NCBI GenBank assembly: GCA_008694505.1
Contig: VZDJ01000012.1
Span: 614,996-678,995 of the forward strand
Direction: 5' to 3'
DNA: 64,000 nucleotides
Origin: Cyanoderma ruficeps
Taxonomy: Eukaryota; Chordata; Aves; Passeriformes; Timaliidae
Positions 46,679 to 60,200 of this stretch are shown here, one piece after another. Both the position numbers and the translations under genes were made by a program. The notes under the pieces were generated by a model. That model had not been told where the DNA came from, did no database searches, and saw nothing but the letters and a program-made list of their open reading frames with translations. Positions within the stretch are counted from its first letter, which is position 1, and every line of letters starts with the position of its first letter.

Positions 46679-48283
46679 TTAGGAGGGGCAGGGGGGCACA
46701 GGGGAGCCCCCCACAGCACCATGCCGGAGGTCAATGGGGTGTCGGGGGATCCCAGCAGACTCCAGCGCCAATCCCCGCACACACCCCGAGAGGCCGGAGC
46801 TGAACTTGCCAGCAGTCAGGGCACGGGGGTCAGGGGCACCACCTGCGGGGGGACACAGGAGGCACTGCGTGGGGGGGCACCCGTTGGGCCCACCCATGTC
46901 CTGTCCTGGGACACCTGCCCATGTCTATCTTGTGTCCCATCAGGTGTCCCCAACCCATACCCCACCATGTGTCCCCGCAACCTGTGTCCATCCCATGTCT
47001 CTCCCTGCATCCCACCCCATCCTCTATTCCACCCTGTCCCATTCCATGTCCATCCTGTGTCCCATCTCATGTTCCTCCTGATGTCTTTTCCCAAATGGTA
47101 TCCCATGTCCATCCTGTGTGCATGCCATATCCCACTCTGTATCTGTGTCCCACCCCATGTCCATCCCATGCCTCACCCCGTCTATCCCACATCCACCCCA
47201 AGTCCATTTGTATTTCAACCTGTCCCCCACCATGTTCCATATCCCCCCGTGTCCCCCCCATATGCCCCTACGTCCCCATGTTTCACCATACCAACGTAGA
47301 CGCTGCCCTCTGTGTTGGCCATGATGTTGGATCCGGGTGATTCCCCACTCACTGGCTCCTCTCCGTCTACCTGGAGCTGCCCACGCCGGCCCTTCCTGTG
47401 GGGCACTGTCAGCACCTGCACCCCAACCCCACCTTCACCCCACCCCATGCCCAGAGCCCAGCCCACCTTGTCACTGACACCCGGTGCCACTCGCCGTCAT
47501 TGACAGGGTCTTCAGAAGTGATGGTGGCCTCGCCACTGCCCAGCTGGTAGCTTGGGGGGGGGCACGGTGTCAGTGTGCAGGGCACCTTAGGGGGCACCTT
47601 GTGGGGCTCAGGGGACCCCTGGGTGCCCCACGTCATGCCAGGGGACCCTGGTTTCCCTCTCACCTGAACACCAGGTGCCCGTCCTTCAACCCGAGGCCAA
47701 GGAAATCTTTGGCTTTGCCACCCTCGCCGGGCTCCTGTGGGCACAGCGGGGGGGTTGAGCACCTGGGGGGGGGCACCTGGACCCCCACCCCAAGGGGTCT
47801 CATAGCCCGGTGGCCTTGTCACCCTGTCCCCTGTCTCACCATGCTGTGCCACAGCAGCAGCCCCTGGGCGCTGCGCGTCCGCAGCTCCAGCTCAATGGTC
47901 TCAGGAGCCTCGGGGGAGCTGCCAGGGGAGGGGGTGGGTGTTGAGGGGTACCCAAAGGGGGTGATGCCGTCGGGGGAGTGCAGCACCCCAAAAACGGGGC
48001 GGTGCCGTGGGGGGGAGCAGAGGGGTGCAGCATCCATTCGGGGTGTCCTGTGTCACTCACCCACGAGGGAAGAGGTGCCCAGGAAGGGCCAGGTAGGATC
48101 CATTCTGGAATGCAGCGCTGAACTGCCCAGGGGCGTCTAGGGGAAGATGGGGGGGTCAGGGAGGGATGGGAGGAGGGGACCCCACCTGCATTTTGGGGGG
48201 AAAAAAGGGAAATGGGTGCAGGGACCCACCGCCACCCCCGCTGCCCTCCTGCCAGTCCTGCTCCAGCTCTGCCAGTGCCGAGC
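46679..48283 (-). CDS. HSPG2: HSPG2 LG3 domain exons and stop
   Basis: Exons 48283-48230, 48136-48061, 47918-47840, 47734-47664, 47550-47467, 47395-47292 and 46842-46679. They encode E-L-E-Q-D-W-Q-E-G-S-G-G-G, then D-A-P-G-Q-F-S-A-A-F, P-E-T-I-E-L-E-L-R-T, G-H-L-V-F-S-Y-Q-L-G-S-G, N-D-G-E-W-H-R-V-S-V, G-S-V-Y-V, and F-S-S-G-L-S-G-C-V-R. The protein ends P-P-C-P-S. Acceptors at 48137 (TAG) and 47551 (AAG) are non-CAG. Confidence 0.94.
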
Positions 48284-51200
48284 CTGCAGGAGAAGAGGGG
48301 GTAAAAGGGAAGTAGGTATCCCCCTTGGTGTCCCCAAGTGTCCCCCCACCATGTCCCCAGATGTCTCCAGTTGTTCCCAGGTACCCCAAAGTATCCCCCA
48401 AGTGTATATCCTCAAGGGTCCCCAGGTGTCCCTCATGTCCCCGGGTGGCTTCAATTATTCCCAGGTATTCCCAAGTATTCCCTAAATGCATGTCCCTGCC
48501 ATGTACCCAGGTGTCCCTCTGTGTCCCCAGCCAATCCCCAAGGGTCTCCAGGTATGCCCAGGTATGCCCCCATATGCACAAATGTCTCCAAGTGCTGTCA
48601 GGTGTCCCATGTGTGTCCCCGCCATGTCCCCAGGTGTCCCTAAGTGACCTCCTCCCATGTTCCCAAATTTCCCCCATGTCCCCACATGTCTCAAACTGTC
48701 TCCAAGTGTCCCCAGGTATTTTCAAGTATCCCCAAGTATGCATGTCCCTTGTGTTCCTGGGTGTCCTCATGTCTTCTGTTTGTCCCCCGTCCATGTCCTC
48801 CAGTGACCCGAGATGTCCCTCCATGTCTTCAAGTGTCCACAGGTGTCCCCCCCTTGCCCTTCCATGTGTTTCCCCCTCACTGTGGTGGCAGTGTCCCTGC
48901 ATGCTCCCTGTATCCCCAGCTGTCCCCAAGGTGTCCCCCCATGTCCCTGTGCTGTCCCCTCACGGTGCTGGCAGCGGGCCCCACTGTGTCCAGGGGGGCA
49001 GCGGCAGGAGCCATGGACACAGGAGCCACCGTGCAGGCAGGGCCGGGAGGGGTGACAGCCTTCGGCCTCCTCCTCCTCCTCCTCGCAGCGCGGGCCTGGG
49101 GACAGCGGGACACGGTCACTGGGGGTGACAGGCGAGTGTGCACGGCATGCATGGGCATTGCCCACTCAGGGCATGCGAGACACGGGTGTGTGCAGTGAAC
49201 AGGTGTGAACTGCGTGTGCACATAAAAGCCCACACATGCAGTGCACACACACAAATGCACACCCAGTGCACACACAAGCAGCACATGGCCATGCACAAAC
49301 ACACATGCAGTGCACATGGAGCGCACACACACAAACATGCAGTGCGCACACAGAATGCACTGCACACATGCAGTGCATACACACACACATGCAGAAATGT
49401 ACACACAGTGCACACACGTGTGCAAACGCACCACACCCCATCCCGTTCCCACTCTCACCGCGGGTCCCTGGCCGACATGGGGTGCGGTGACTGCAGGGCC
49501 GCACCCCCCGGCTGCGCAGGAATCGCTCCCGCAGCTCTAGCCGCTTTCCACTGATAGATACCTGCAGGGACATCGCCCACCATCACCTCCCTGCTGGCAG
49601 GGTCACTTCCCAACAGGGACACCGAGGGGGTCACCCCCGCAGAGGGGACGCCAGTAAGGGTCACCTCTCCAATGTGGGGCATCCACAAGGGAACACCAAT
49701 GGCACCATCCCTCAGCCAGGAGGGTCACTTCCAACCAAGAGGACACCAAGGTGTGGCATCACCAACCCAGTGAGAGAACTCCAGCAAGGGAAGTCACCTC
49801 CCCAACAACAGGGTGACCTCCCAACCAAAGGGACACCACCAATGGGGTGTCACCGCCAAGGGAACACCAAGAGGGGTCATCCCCCCAACAAGGAGACAAC
49901 CGTGGAGATCACCTCCCTCTCCACCAAGAGGATCATGCCCCCAGTCTGGGGGAATCCCCTCTGCACCTGAGGGAGGTCACCTGACCTCCAAGGGGACCCA
50001 ATGGAGGGGGGGGGTCTCACCTCTCCGATGCAGCCGTGGAAGGAGGCGTTGGTGGGGGGGCGCAGGGGGGGCTCGGTGCCCCCCAGGTACAGGGGGCTGC
50101 GCAGGTTGAGCCCCTGGCTCTTGCCGGGAGAGGAGCGTTTCACGGGGGCAGCATTGTCCACCACCAGTGTCCCATCCTTGTGAAGTCGTTCAGCTGTCAC
50201 CCAGTGCCACTGGCCCAGGGCCACCGGCTCTGTGCTCCGCAGCACTGCCGGGCCTGTGGGGACAGGGGTAGTGTTACAGGGGGTGCTGGGGGACAACCAG
50301 GGATGTTCACAGACCTGAGATGTGCCCTGGGTGATGCTTGGGAACCAGAATGACTCTCAAGGACCTCAGTGACTCCCAAGAATCTCAGTGATGTTTGGGG
50401 ACCCCAATGGTGCCAGGGAACCCCACTGTGGCTCAAGGACCCCTTTCATGCCAGTGAACCCTGGTAATGCTGTGTCACCCCCTTACTCCCACAGTCCCTG
50501 GTGCCACTCTCCACAGTGCCCCCTGCCCTGTGCCACCCACCTGAGCCCAGCTCGTAGCGGAACTCAAGGTGGCCACCAATCATGGCCAAGGCCACGAAGT
50601 CCTCGACAGGGGCGGCTTTGCCAGCGCTGAAGAGCAGGAGCCCGTCGGGTGCCAGTGGCAGGAACTCAACCTCCAGCCGCAACTCATGGTGCACATTGGT
50701 GAGGGGCGGGTACGAGACGAAGGCTCCCTCCTCATCGAATGATGGCACATTCACCACCTCACCTGCACATCCCAGTCAGTGCCCAGTGTGGGACCCCCCC
50801 ATCCTCAGTGCAATATCCAACTTCATCCTCAGAGCAAGGCCCATCCACAGCCTTCAACCCCAGCGTGGGACAACATCCATCCATCCATCCATNNNATCCA
50901 TCCATCCATCCATCCATCATCCCCATGATGGGACCCCACCATTCATCCCCAACCTCCAAACCCACAATGGAGCCCAATGTCCAACCCCTTGGTGAGACCC
51001 AACCTACATCCCCAGGATGGGATCCTAGCCTCCATCTCCATGGAGCCCATCTTTCCAGGCTGGTCCTTATCTCTTGCCAGTGTTCCCAAGGTGGTACCCA
51101 GCCCCACCCCATCCCCCTCCCCACCATGTCACCAGGGTGGTCCCAGCCATGTTACTATTTCCTTGGAATGGTCAGCAATCCTACACCCACTTCACCAGGG

Positions 51201-54200
51201 TGGTCCCAGCCATGTCCCCATTTCCCTGGGTGATCCCACCCCATCTCTATGTCCCAGGATGGTGCCAGCTATGTCCCTGTGCCACTCACCCTCAGTGCAC
51301 CTCTCCCCAGTTTTGCCCAGGTGGCAGCGGCAGGTGTAACCCTGCCCATCCGGCCGGTTGACACAGGTGGCATCAGGCCCACATGCCTCTGTGGGGTGAG
51401 AAGCCATGAGTGCCCATCCTGAAGGGACCCTGGGATGACATCCCCATGGAGAGAGTGGTGTCACCTACCTGGGTGACAGTGCAAGGCCTGAGAGTACTCG
51501 CAGTTGCTGCCAGTGAAGCCATGGGGACATCGGCAGACGTAGGTGCCACTCTCATCGTCCTGGCACATGCCGCCATTCTGGGTGAGGGGTGACATGGGTG
51601 TCAGTAGTGAGCAGGGATGGGTGGGCATCACCTCCTCACCTACATCCTCACCTGGCACGGCCGGTCCTGGCAGGTGGGACAGTTGGTAACACCATGTGCC
51701 TGCAGGTCCATGTCCCCAAAGGGCACCTCTTCCCCCTGGATGCGGAGTTGGCGCACGCAGCCTGTGGGGTGGTGATGGACAGAACTGTCACATGATGCCC
51801 AGCATCCCTTCACTCTGGTGCCCCCAAAAACCCCTCACTCACCCATGAAACCCCGACTGAGCCCCGTCTTTGCCACAGCACCGATGTCAGGGTACCCCCC
51901 CAGGTACAGTTCCTCATTCAGATCCAGCCCTTGGAACTTCCCCTGCAGGCACAAGAGGGTGGGCACCACCTCCAGCACTGTGACCCCCACCGAACACCCC
52001 ACCCCCAAACTTATACCTGGGAGGTGCCGTTCACAGCAGGGTGCCCGTCCAGGCTCAGCGAGCCCCAGGTGAGGTTGCGGAGCAGCCGCACAGTGTGGTA
52101 CTCACCCAGCCGCAGCGCTGTGGGGTGACGGATGGTGGCCATGCCCGAACCAGCATCAAACCTGATTTTTTGTGGGTACAAGGGGTGTGGGTGGGTGCTG
52201 GCACCCATCTCCCACCTCTCCCATAGCACCCACTCATAGTTCTCACCTAAATTCGGGGCGTCCACCCACCAATCCAAAGGAGATGAAGTCAGCACCGCTG
52301 CTCTTCCGCTGCCCATTGTAGAGGAGAAGCCCTGAGGGGTGGCAGGGGATCAGATGGGACAGTCCCCATGCTGAAGTGGGGGACACGTCCTTGGGGATGC
52401 CAACATCCTCCAAGAATGGAGGAGAAACCCCTGCACAAACTGAAGGCTCTCAGGTGCATAGTGAATGGGAGATAAAGGAAGGCAAGTGGAGCATGAAGGG
52501 AAGGGATGATGAAGGCAGGGAAGGGAGGGGGAAATGATGGAGGGGACTTGAAGGGGGCCACAGAAGACATGTGGGGCACAGGGGCTCACCATCAGCAGCA
52601 TCAGGTCGGAAGGTGATGAGGATCTCAAACCTCTTGTAGGCATCCTTGATGGTGGGCAGGGGGAGGAAGGAGCGGGGCGACTGCCCAAAATAGGGGACCA
52701 CGTGCTCTGCAGGGATGGGGGGGTAAGGAGGGGGGGCGTACATCACCCCTGCTCCCATCCACCCATCTGTCCCTCCATCTGTCCTCACCTTGGACCTTCA
52801 GCACATAGTAAGCTGTCTGCTGGCCACGGTGGTTGGCAGCCACGCAGGTGTAGACGCCGGCATCCTCGGGGCGCACAGCTGGCAGTGTAAGCACGTTCCC
52901 CTGCACCCTGGCACCTGCTGGCAGCTCCCCCTCCAGCTGTGGCACAGAGGAGGGGGGGTCAGCACACACAAGCAGCCCCCAAAACCCCTGCCACACCCAC
53001 CCTCCACCCCTCCATCGCACCTTGCTCCAGGTGATCTCTGGCACAGGGAAGCCAGATGCCAAGCACGGCAAAACAGCTGCTGATCCAAGGGACACCTCCT
53101 TCACCTCCGGCTGCCCAGTGATTTGAGGAGCGGCTGGGGATGCACGGAGGTGTCACCACCCTGCCGTGACATAGTGTGCACCCCCATCTCTGCGTCCCTG
53201 TGCTCACCTTGCACGTGGAGGATGACGTGGGACTGGACGGTGCCCACGGCGTTGGTGGCGGTGCAGCGGTACTGCCCGGCGTCTGCCCGCTCCACCTGCT
53301 CAATGGTGAGGGTGCCAGTGCGGACCAGCACCCCAGGGCGGATGCGGCCCCCCACTTTGCTCCAGGTGACGTGGGGACGGGGCTCCCCCAAACCTAGGCA
53401 CTCCAGCTCCACTGTTGTCCCTGCCAGCACTGTCTGCACCGCGGTCCGGATGTTGATCACGGCCCTGGGGAGAGCTTGGGGGACAGTGGGGTTATCAGAT
53501 GAACTCCTGGCACAGGGAGGCATTGAGGTCTGGCACCAGAGTAGGAGATAGGAAGAAACGGGGTTCCTAAGAGGGGATGTGGGACAGTTGGGGTGGCTGC
53601 AGGAATGGGGAGAGGTCAGAGGTGTTGGGAGTCCTCGTGAGCATGGGGAGACATGGGGGTACCAGGGTGGTCATGGGTGTGGGGATAGGGGGCACTGTGG
53701 GGTGCCTGTGGGTGTGGAGAGAGACTGATTGTGTCAGGGTGCCCACAGGGATGGGGACGGGTAAGGTGTATTGGGGTGCCTGTGGCCTCGAGAAGAGATT
53801 TGGGGTCACCATGGGCAATGGGGGGTATCAGGGTGCCTGTGTGTGTAAGGAAAGGGAAGGTGCTGGAGTGCCCCTCAGTGGGGGGACATAGAGGTCCCGG
53901 GGTGCCCTTCATGGGGGGGGACAGGTGAGGGGGTGGACATGTCCCCTGGTACTGGGGTGATGCTCCTACCCTGGACAGTGAGGGTGGCCCGGTCCTCCGC
54001 CTGCCTGCCCGGGGCACTGGCCCGGCACACGTACACGCCCTGGGCTCCCGATGCCAGCTCCGGCATCCTGCAGAAACACAGCCAGGGTGAGGAACCCCAC
54101 AGGGAACTAGTGTGAGCATCCCACCTCCCTGTCCTATGTATCTTACCGCAGCACTCCGTCCCGCACACTGTGAGTAGGGGGCAGCTCCCCACCTTCCTTC

Positions 54201-57200
54201 AGCCACTCCACATGGGCGTGGGGGTCCCCGGAGACAGAGCAGGTGAATTCGGCAGTGCCACCCACTCCTTTGACGAGGCTCCCTGGTGTCACCCGCACCA
54301 TCAAAGGACCACCAGCGATGTCCCCACCTTCACCAGCAACACCTGGAAGGGACGCAGAGCCCCAGTGGTACCCAGCAACACCAGGATAACCTGGGTGGGA
54401 TGCAGACCCCCAGTGGTACCCAGTGGCACCACCCAGGTGGGACGTGGAGCCCCAGTGGTACTTGTCAGCACTGGGATGGCCTGGCCAGGATGCAGAGCTC
54501 TAAGGGCACCCGGTCGCACTGTCACCACCAGTGTGGAGCAGCAATGGTAGCCAGGCTGGGGATGGGCTCACCATGAACAGCCACACGGGCGAAGGCCTCG
54601 GCGCTGCCAACGCGGTTGGTGACAAGGCAGCGGTAGGTGCCGGTATCGGCAGGGGCCGCGGAGCTGAGGCGGAGGACGCCGCCACGGTGGGCCACGCGTG
54701 CCGAGAGGCTGCCATTCACCTTGTCCCAGGTGTAGTGCAGTGGGGGGGTGCCATGGGCCAGGCACTGCACCTGCAATGCGTCACCTGCCCGCACCGCCAT
54801 GTCCTCCGGGAGGATGGTGGCATATGGAGGTGCTGCAAGATGGGTGGAGCCGTCAGCCATGATGAGACCAGGAATGGGTCAGTGGGGCAAGAGGGGTGTT
54901 GGTGAGGGGTGTGGGGGGTAATGGAGATGGGCATCTGTTGGGATTGATGAGAATTGGATGGATCCATTAGGAAGGGGTGGATAGAGTAGTGTGAGAGGAG
55001 ATGGAGATATGAATGGCTGGGATCACCAGGAGTGATGGATGAATCCACCAGGGAAGGAAAGGATGGATGGATGGATGGATGGACAGATGGATGGATGGAT
55101 GATTGAGAGTTTGAGAGGAGATGACGAGTTGGGTGTGTGCTGGGATGGATGAGATGGATGATGCACATGGAGAAGATGGATGTAGGAGTCAGGAAACGTA
55201 GAGTTGGATAGATAGAGATGGATAGAAGAGTTGGAGATGGATGTGAGCTGGGATGGTTGAATCCACAAGGAAGAGGTAGGTATGTGGGTGGATGGATCAA
55301 TGACTGGCAGAGTTTGAAAGCAGATGGTGAGTTGGGCATGTGCTGAGATGGATGAGATGGATGATGCACAAGGAAAGGATGGATGGAAGGGTGTGAGAGG
55401 AGATGGAGAGATGGTGTTGCCTGAGTTTTACTGTTCTTTCTCTTTCTGTAGAACTTTCATACACAGCTAATGTAAATAAAATCTATTCTTAGAATGTTTA
55501 CATACTTCTCCTGTGAGAGAAGACATGATTGACGGTGGTATCCACCACCTAGGTCAAAAAGGTAGTGACCTATGTAGCCAATCCCTTAACCTCTGTACAT
55601 ATCTATAAATATTTGGAGTCAAAATAAAGATAGTAAGACAGCCTTCTACAACTTCTGTCTTCAGAGGCTTTCTCTCGTGTTCCTAAATTGAAACACACCC
55701 AACTTCGCCCCGCAACAAGATGGCATGTGCTAAGATGGACAAGACATGGGTGGATGCAGAAGGATGAGGTGCATGGAGGGGTGTGAGAGGAAACAGAGAG
55801 CGGAATGTCTGCTGCAGTGGGTGAGCAATAGATGAATCCACCAGGAAGGGATGGATGGAGGGGCGTGAGAGGAGATGGAGAGATGGACGTGAGCTATGAT
55901 GGATGAGAGATGGGTGAATTCACAAGGACAAAATGGATGAAAGAGTAAGGAGATGGGGAGATAGGTGTGCTGGATTGATGAGTCCACAAGGAATAGACAG
56001 ATGGAGAGGTGTGAGCAGAGATGGAGAGATGGATGTGAGCTGTGATGGATGAATCCACAAGAAAGAAAGGGATGTTAGAGTAAGGAGATAGAGAGATGGG
56101 TGTGTGCTGGGATGAATGAGATGGATGGATCCATGAGAAAGAGATAGAAGGAGAGATATAAGCAGAGATAGAGAGGTGAGTTTGAGCTGGGATGGATGAG
56201 CTATGGATGATGGATCCATGATGAATGGACAGACGGATGGATGAGAGATCAGAAGTGGAGAGGGACATGCACAGGGATGGGACAAGCAGGTGGACACATC
56301 CATGGGAGGGGTCGGTGACAGAGCTTGAAGAGCTTGAGAGGAGGAGGATGAGTGCTGCAATGGAGCGAGGAGGGCCCCATGAGGAAAGGCTGGATATAAG
56401 GGTGGAAGTGGTGATGAAGGTGGCCACATGCAGAGGAAGGCTGGGTGATGGCCACGGTGGAGGTGGCAGAAGGAACTCAGGGGTACCCCAACACCCTGCT
56501 GTCCCATTCTTACTCTCCACATCGAGGGTGACAAAGACCTCGCTGGAACCGACGGGGCTGCTGGCATTGCAGATGTACTGGCCCGAGTCCTGCTGTGCGG
56601 CACGAGGGATAACCAGGCTGCCGTTCACCACGCGGTGCTGCCAGGGCAGGGGTGCCCGCAGTTTTGACCACTCGATCCGGGGCACTGGGTCACCTATGAC
56701 CATACCGTGCCCATCACTGTGGTGTCAGGTACTGCTCAGGACATCCCTTCTCCACCACTGTCCTCCAGGCTCCCCATACCTCTGGCCATGCAGTGCAGTG
56801 TGGCAGTGTCCCCAGCCACCACGGTGACAGTAGATGGTGCGGTGACCTCGGGAGCCCCGGGGTGCCGCTGCGCTGACTCCACGCTGACATCTACCCGTGC
56901 CTGCGCTGAGCCCAGGGCACTGTGCGCCGTGCACACGTAGGTCCCGGCATGCTCTGGCTTGGCTGGTGAGAACTGTTAGGAGGACAGGGTGGGGATAAGT
57001 ACTAGGCACTCCCTGGTGCCCTGTGGTGCCCCTGGGTGCCCCCTCACCTGCAGAATGGCCTGGCTGTCCATGTGCAGCAGCGTCTGGTGCTCCACCTTCT
57101 GCCGAGAACCCAGCCGGCTCCAACGCACCAGTGGCCGCGGCTCGCCCCGGCCCAGGCACTCTAGGCTCAGGGATTTGCCCTCCTTCACTGTCACAGGGCC

Positions 57201-60200
57201 TGGTGGCATCACTGAAACTGTGGGGGCACCTGGAGGAGGGCATTGGAGTGGGGATTGGGACACCACCATGGAGGGCACCTGAAAGGTGCCTGGCCATAGG
57301 GGTACCCATCACCCTTGGGGGCATGGGAGGAAATGAGCATGAGTGTGTGGAGGGGGACACAACATCTCAGGAGCATCCGAAGCCTGCGGAGGACACCTGC
57401 ATGGGGATGAGGACATCACAACTCCTGGGGCCCCTGGAAGGACACTAGCATGGGGACATGGGCACCACCACTCCAGGAGCGCCTGAAGCATGGAAAGGAG
57501 ATGGGGATAGGGACACCATCACTCCAGTGGATGGCAGGAAGGACACCAGCATGGTGACAGGGAGACCACCCTGAGGGCACCAGGAGCATATGGAGGACAT
57601 GGGGATGGGGACACCAGTGCCCTGGGGACACTTAGAGCACATGGAGACAGGGACAGGGCCACCCTAGCCACCTCATACCTTGCACCACAAGGTTGACGAC
57701 GCTGCTGGCAACGCCAAAGCGGTTGGAGGCCACACAGTGGTAGGCGCCCTGGTTGCCTACGTGGGCATTGGTGATGGAAATGACTGAGCCGTTGGCACTG
57801 ATCTTCACATTGTCTGGGCAAGGAGGTACCATCAGCACCAGGGCAACCCTGGGGACCATGCCAGGGCCACCCTGGGGACCACCATACCTTGGAGGTGTTG
57901 GCCAGGCCCCATCCGCCAAGTGATGTTGACAGGCTGGGCACCATCATGGACGCGGCACTTGAAGGTGGCATCTTCACCTGGTGCCACCGCCATGCTGTGT
58001 GGGTCGATGGAGATGATGGGGCTCTGCAGACCTGTGGGGACAAAGGGACAGAGAGGCTACAAGGTCACTCACATCACCCATCTCCCCTCAGCATCCTCCC
58101 TCACTCTGTGGCTGCACTCACGGTAACTGGAGCTATCACGGGAGGTGACACTGACAGAGACAACGACCTCGCGGGAGATGCTGCCCATGTCAGCCTTGCA
58201 GACGTACTCTCCCGAATCGGCCACTGAGAGCTGTGACAGCCGCAGCCGGGACCCCGAAATCTGGGGACATTATAACAGAAGGTGGTGGCATCCACCCAGC
58301 TAAGCACAGCAACCACCATCCCCCACCCCACCGGTGTCCCCACCTACCTGGTGCTTGGCTGGGAGGGCTCCGCCACGCTTATACCAGGTGATGGTGGCCT
58401 GTCCCTGTCCGGCCACCACGCAGTCCAGGTCCAGAGTCTGTCCCTCGGTGACAGAGGACGCTGAGGACTCAATGTGGATGGGTGGTGCGATGCCAGTGGC
58501 TGCATGAGCAGGGTTGAGGGTGAATGGCCCCAGTGGTCCCTGACACCAGTGGGAACCTGTCCCCTGGAGGGTGGCACTCACAGTGGGATGGGCTGTCTCC
58601 GTCATCGATGGTGACAATCAGAGATGTCTCCTGTGTGATGCCGCCTGATGTCACCCGGCACACGTACTCCCCCGAATCGGCTGCTGTCACCTGGGGGATG
58701 CGCAGGCGGGTGCCTGATACCTGGAGGGAAAAATTAGGGGACAAGTCAGCACTGCAGAGCAGGGGATGGGACAAATTCAGAGTGACCCTCCCCCATCCCC
58801 TACCTGGTGTCCAACAGGCAGGGAGCCACCACGCTTGTACCACGTCACAGTGGTGGGGCCGGACCCTGCCACTACACAGTTGAGGTCCAGGGTCTGTCCC
58901 TCGGCGATGGCCGAGGACAAGGACTCGATGCGGAGGGGCTGGGAGATGCCAGAGGCTAGGGGAGGACAGGAAAAGGGAATGTTTATCACCAGGGTGACAC
59001 CAGCTGTCCCCAAGCGCTGCCCTCTCTCACACTCACTGTAATAGGTGTTGGCACTGCTGGGCACAGTGACAATGACAGATGCCTCCTGGGTGACAGTCCC
59101 CAGGGTCACCCGACACACATACTCCCCTGAATCGGCCACGGCTACTTGAGCAAGGCGCAGGCGGGTCCCCGACACCTGGGAACATGACAAGTTGGGGACA
59201 CATCAATGTGTGTGTCCTGATGCAGGGTTGTGGCCTGCAGGGCAAAGCCACCTCCCCCATGTCCCACCTGGCTGTTTGGTGGCAGAGCTCCCCCACGCCG
59301 GTACCAGGTGACATGGGGATGACCCTGTCCTGCCACCATGCAGTTGAGGTCCAGCGTCTGTCCCTCAGTAACAGCAGCAGAGGAGGTCTCAATTCTCACT
59401 GGCGGCGTGACACCAACAGCTGGGGGTGGCAATAGGGTCCATAGGGTCACCACTGTGTGCTCACCACATCCCTGTGTCACCCCTCACCCATCCCAGTACC
59501 GTAAGAGGAGCCAGCACCAGTCTGGATGGTGACGATGAGGGATGTCTCATGTGTGACACTGCCTGATGTCACCCGGCACACATACTCCCCTGAATCGGCT
59601 GCTGTCACCTGCGGGATGCGCAGGCGGGTGCCTGACACCTGGAGGAGTGACACACATGAGAATGGGGACATAAACCCCTCAACACCACCAAAAATCCCTT
59701 TTCCACTGCAAAACACTCCTCAGTGTCCCCTACCCGGTGCTTGGCTGGGAGGGAACCTCCACGCTTGTACCAGGTGACAGTGGCCTGTCCCTGCCCAGCC
59801 ACGATGCAGTTGAGGTCCAGGGTCTGCCCCTCAGCCACAGAGGAGGATGAGGACTCGATGCGCACTGGAGGGGTGACACCAATGGCTGGAGACAGAGACA
59901 GGAGGGTCATCCCAAGGACAGCAGCACTGTCCCCCAGGCCTCAGTCACCTCCTCCTGTGCCCACTCACGGTAGGTGTTGGCACTGTTGGGCTGGATGGTC
60001 ACCATGATGGAGGTCTCCTTGGTGGTCGCCCCACTGGTCACACGGCACACGTACTCACCCGAGTCGGCTGCTGTCACCTGCAGCAGCCGCAGCCGGGAGC
60101 CGGACACCTGTGGGGAGGGGACACAGGGGTCATGGGGGCCATCAGCTCTGGCAAGGGGTCATTTGGGACTGCACAAGGCCATTTGAGCTTGTACAGGGCC

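Noticed and set aside
48325..48955. Regular repeats that could suggest a CRISPR-like array
   Set aside because: There are no constant repeats with unique spacers; it is a degenerate vertebrate minisatellite within an intron.
53208..53464. Use of the internal CAG acceptor for Ig module 16
   Set aside because: It gives the wrong phase and an immediate stop. The A-L-P-R-A-V-I-N-I-R start at the AAG acceptor matches human.
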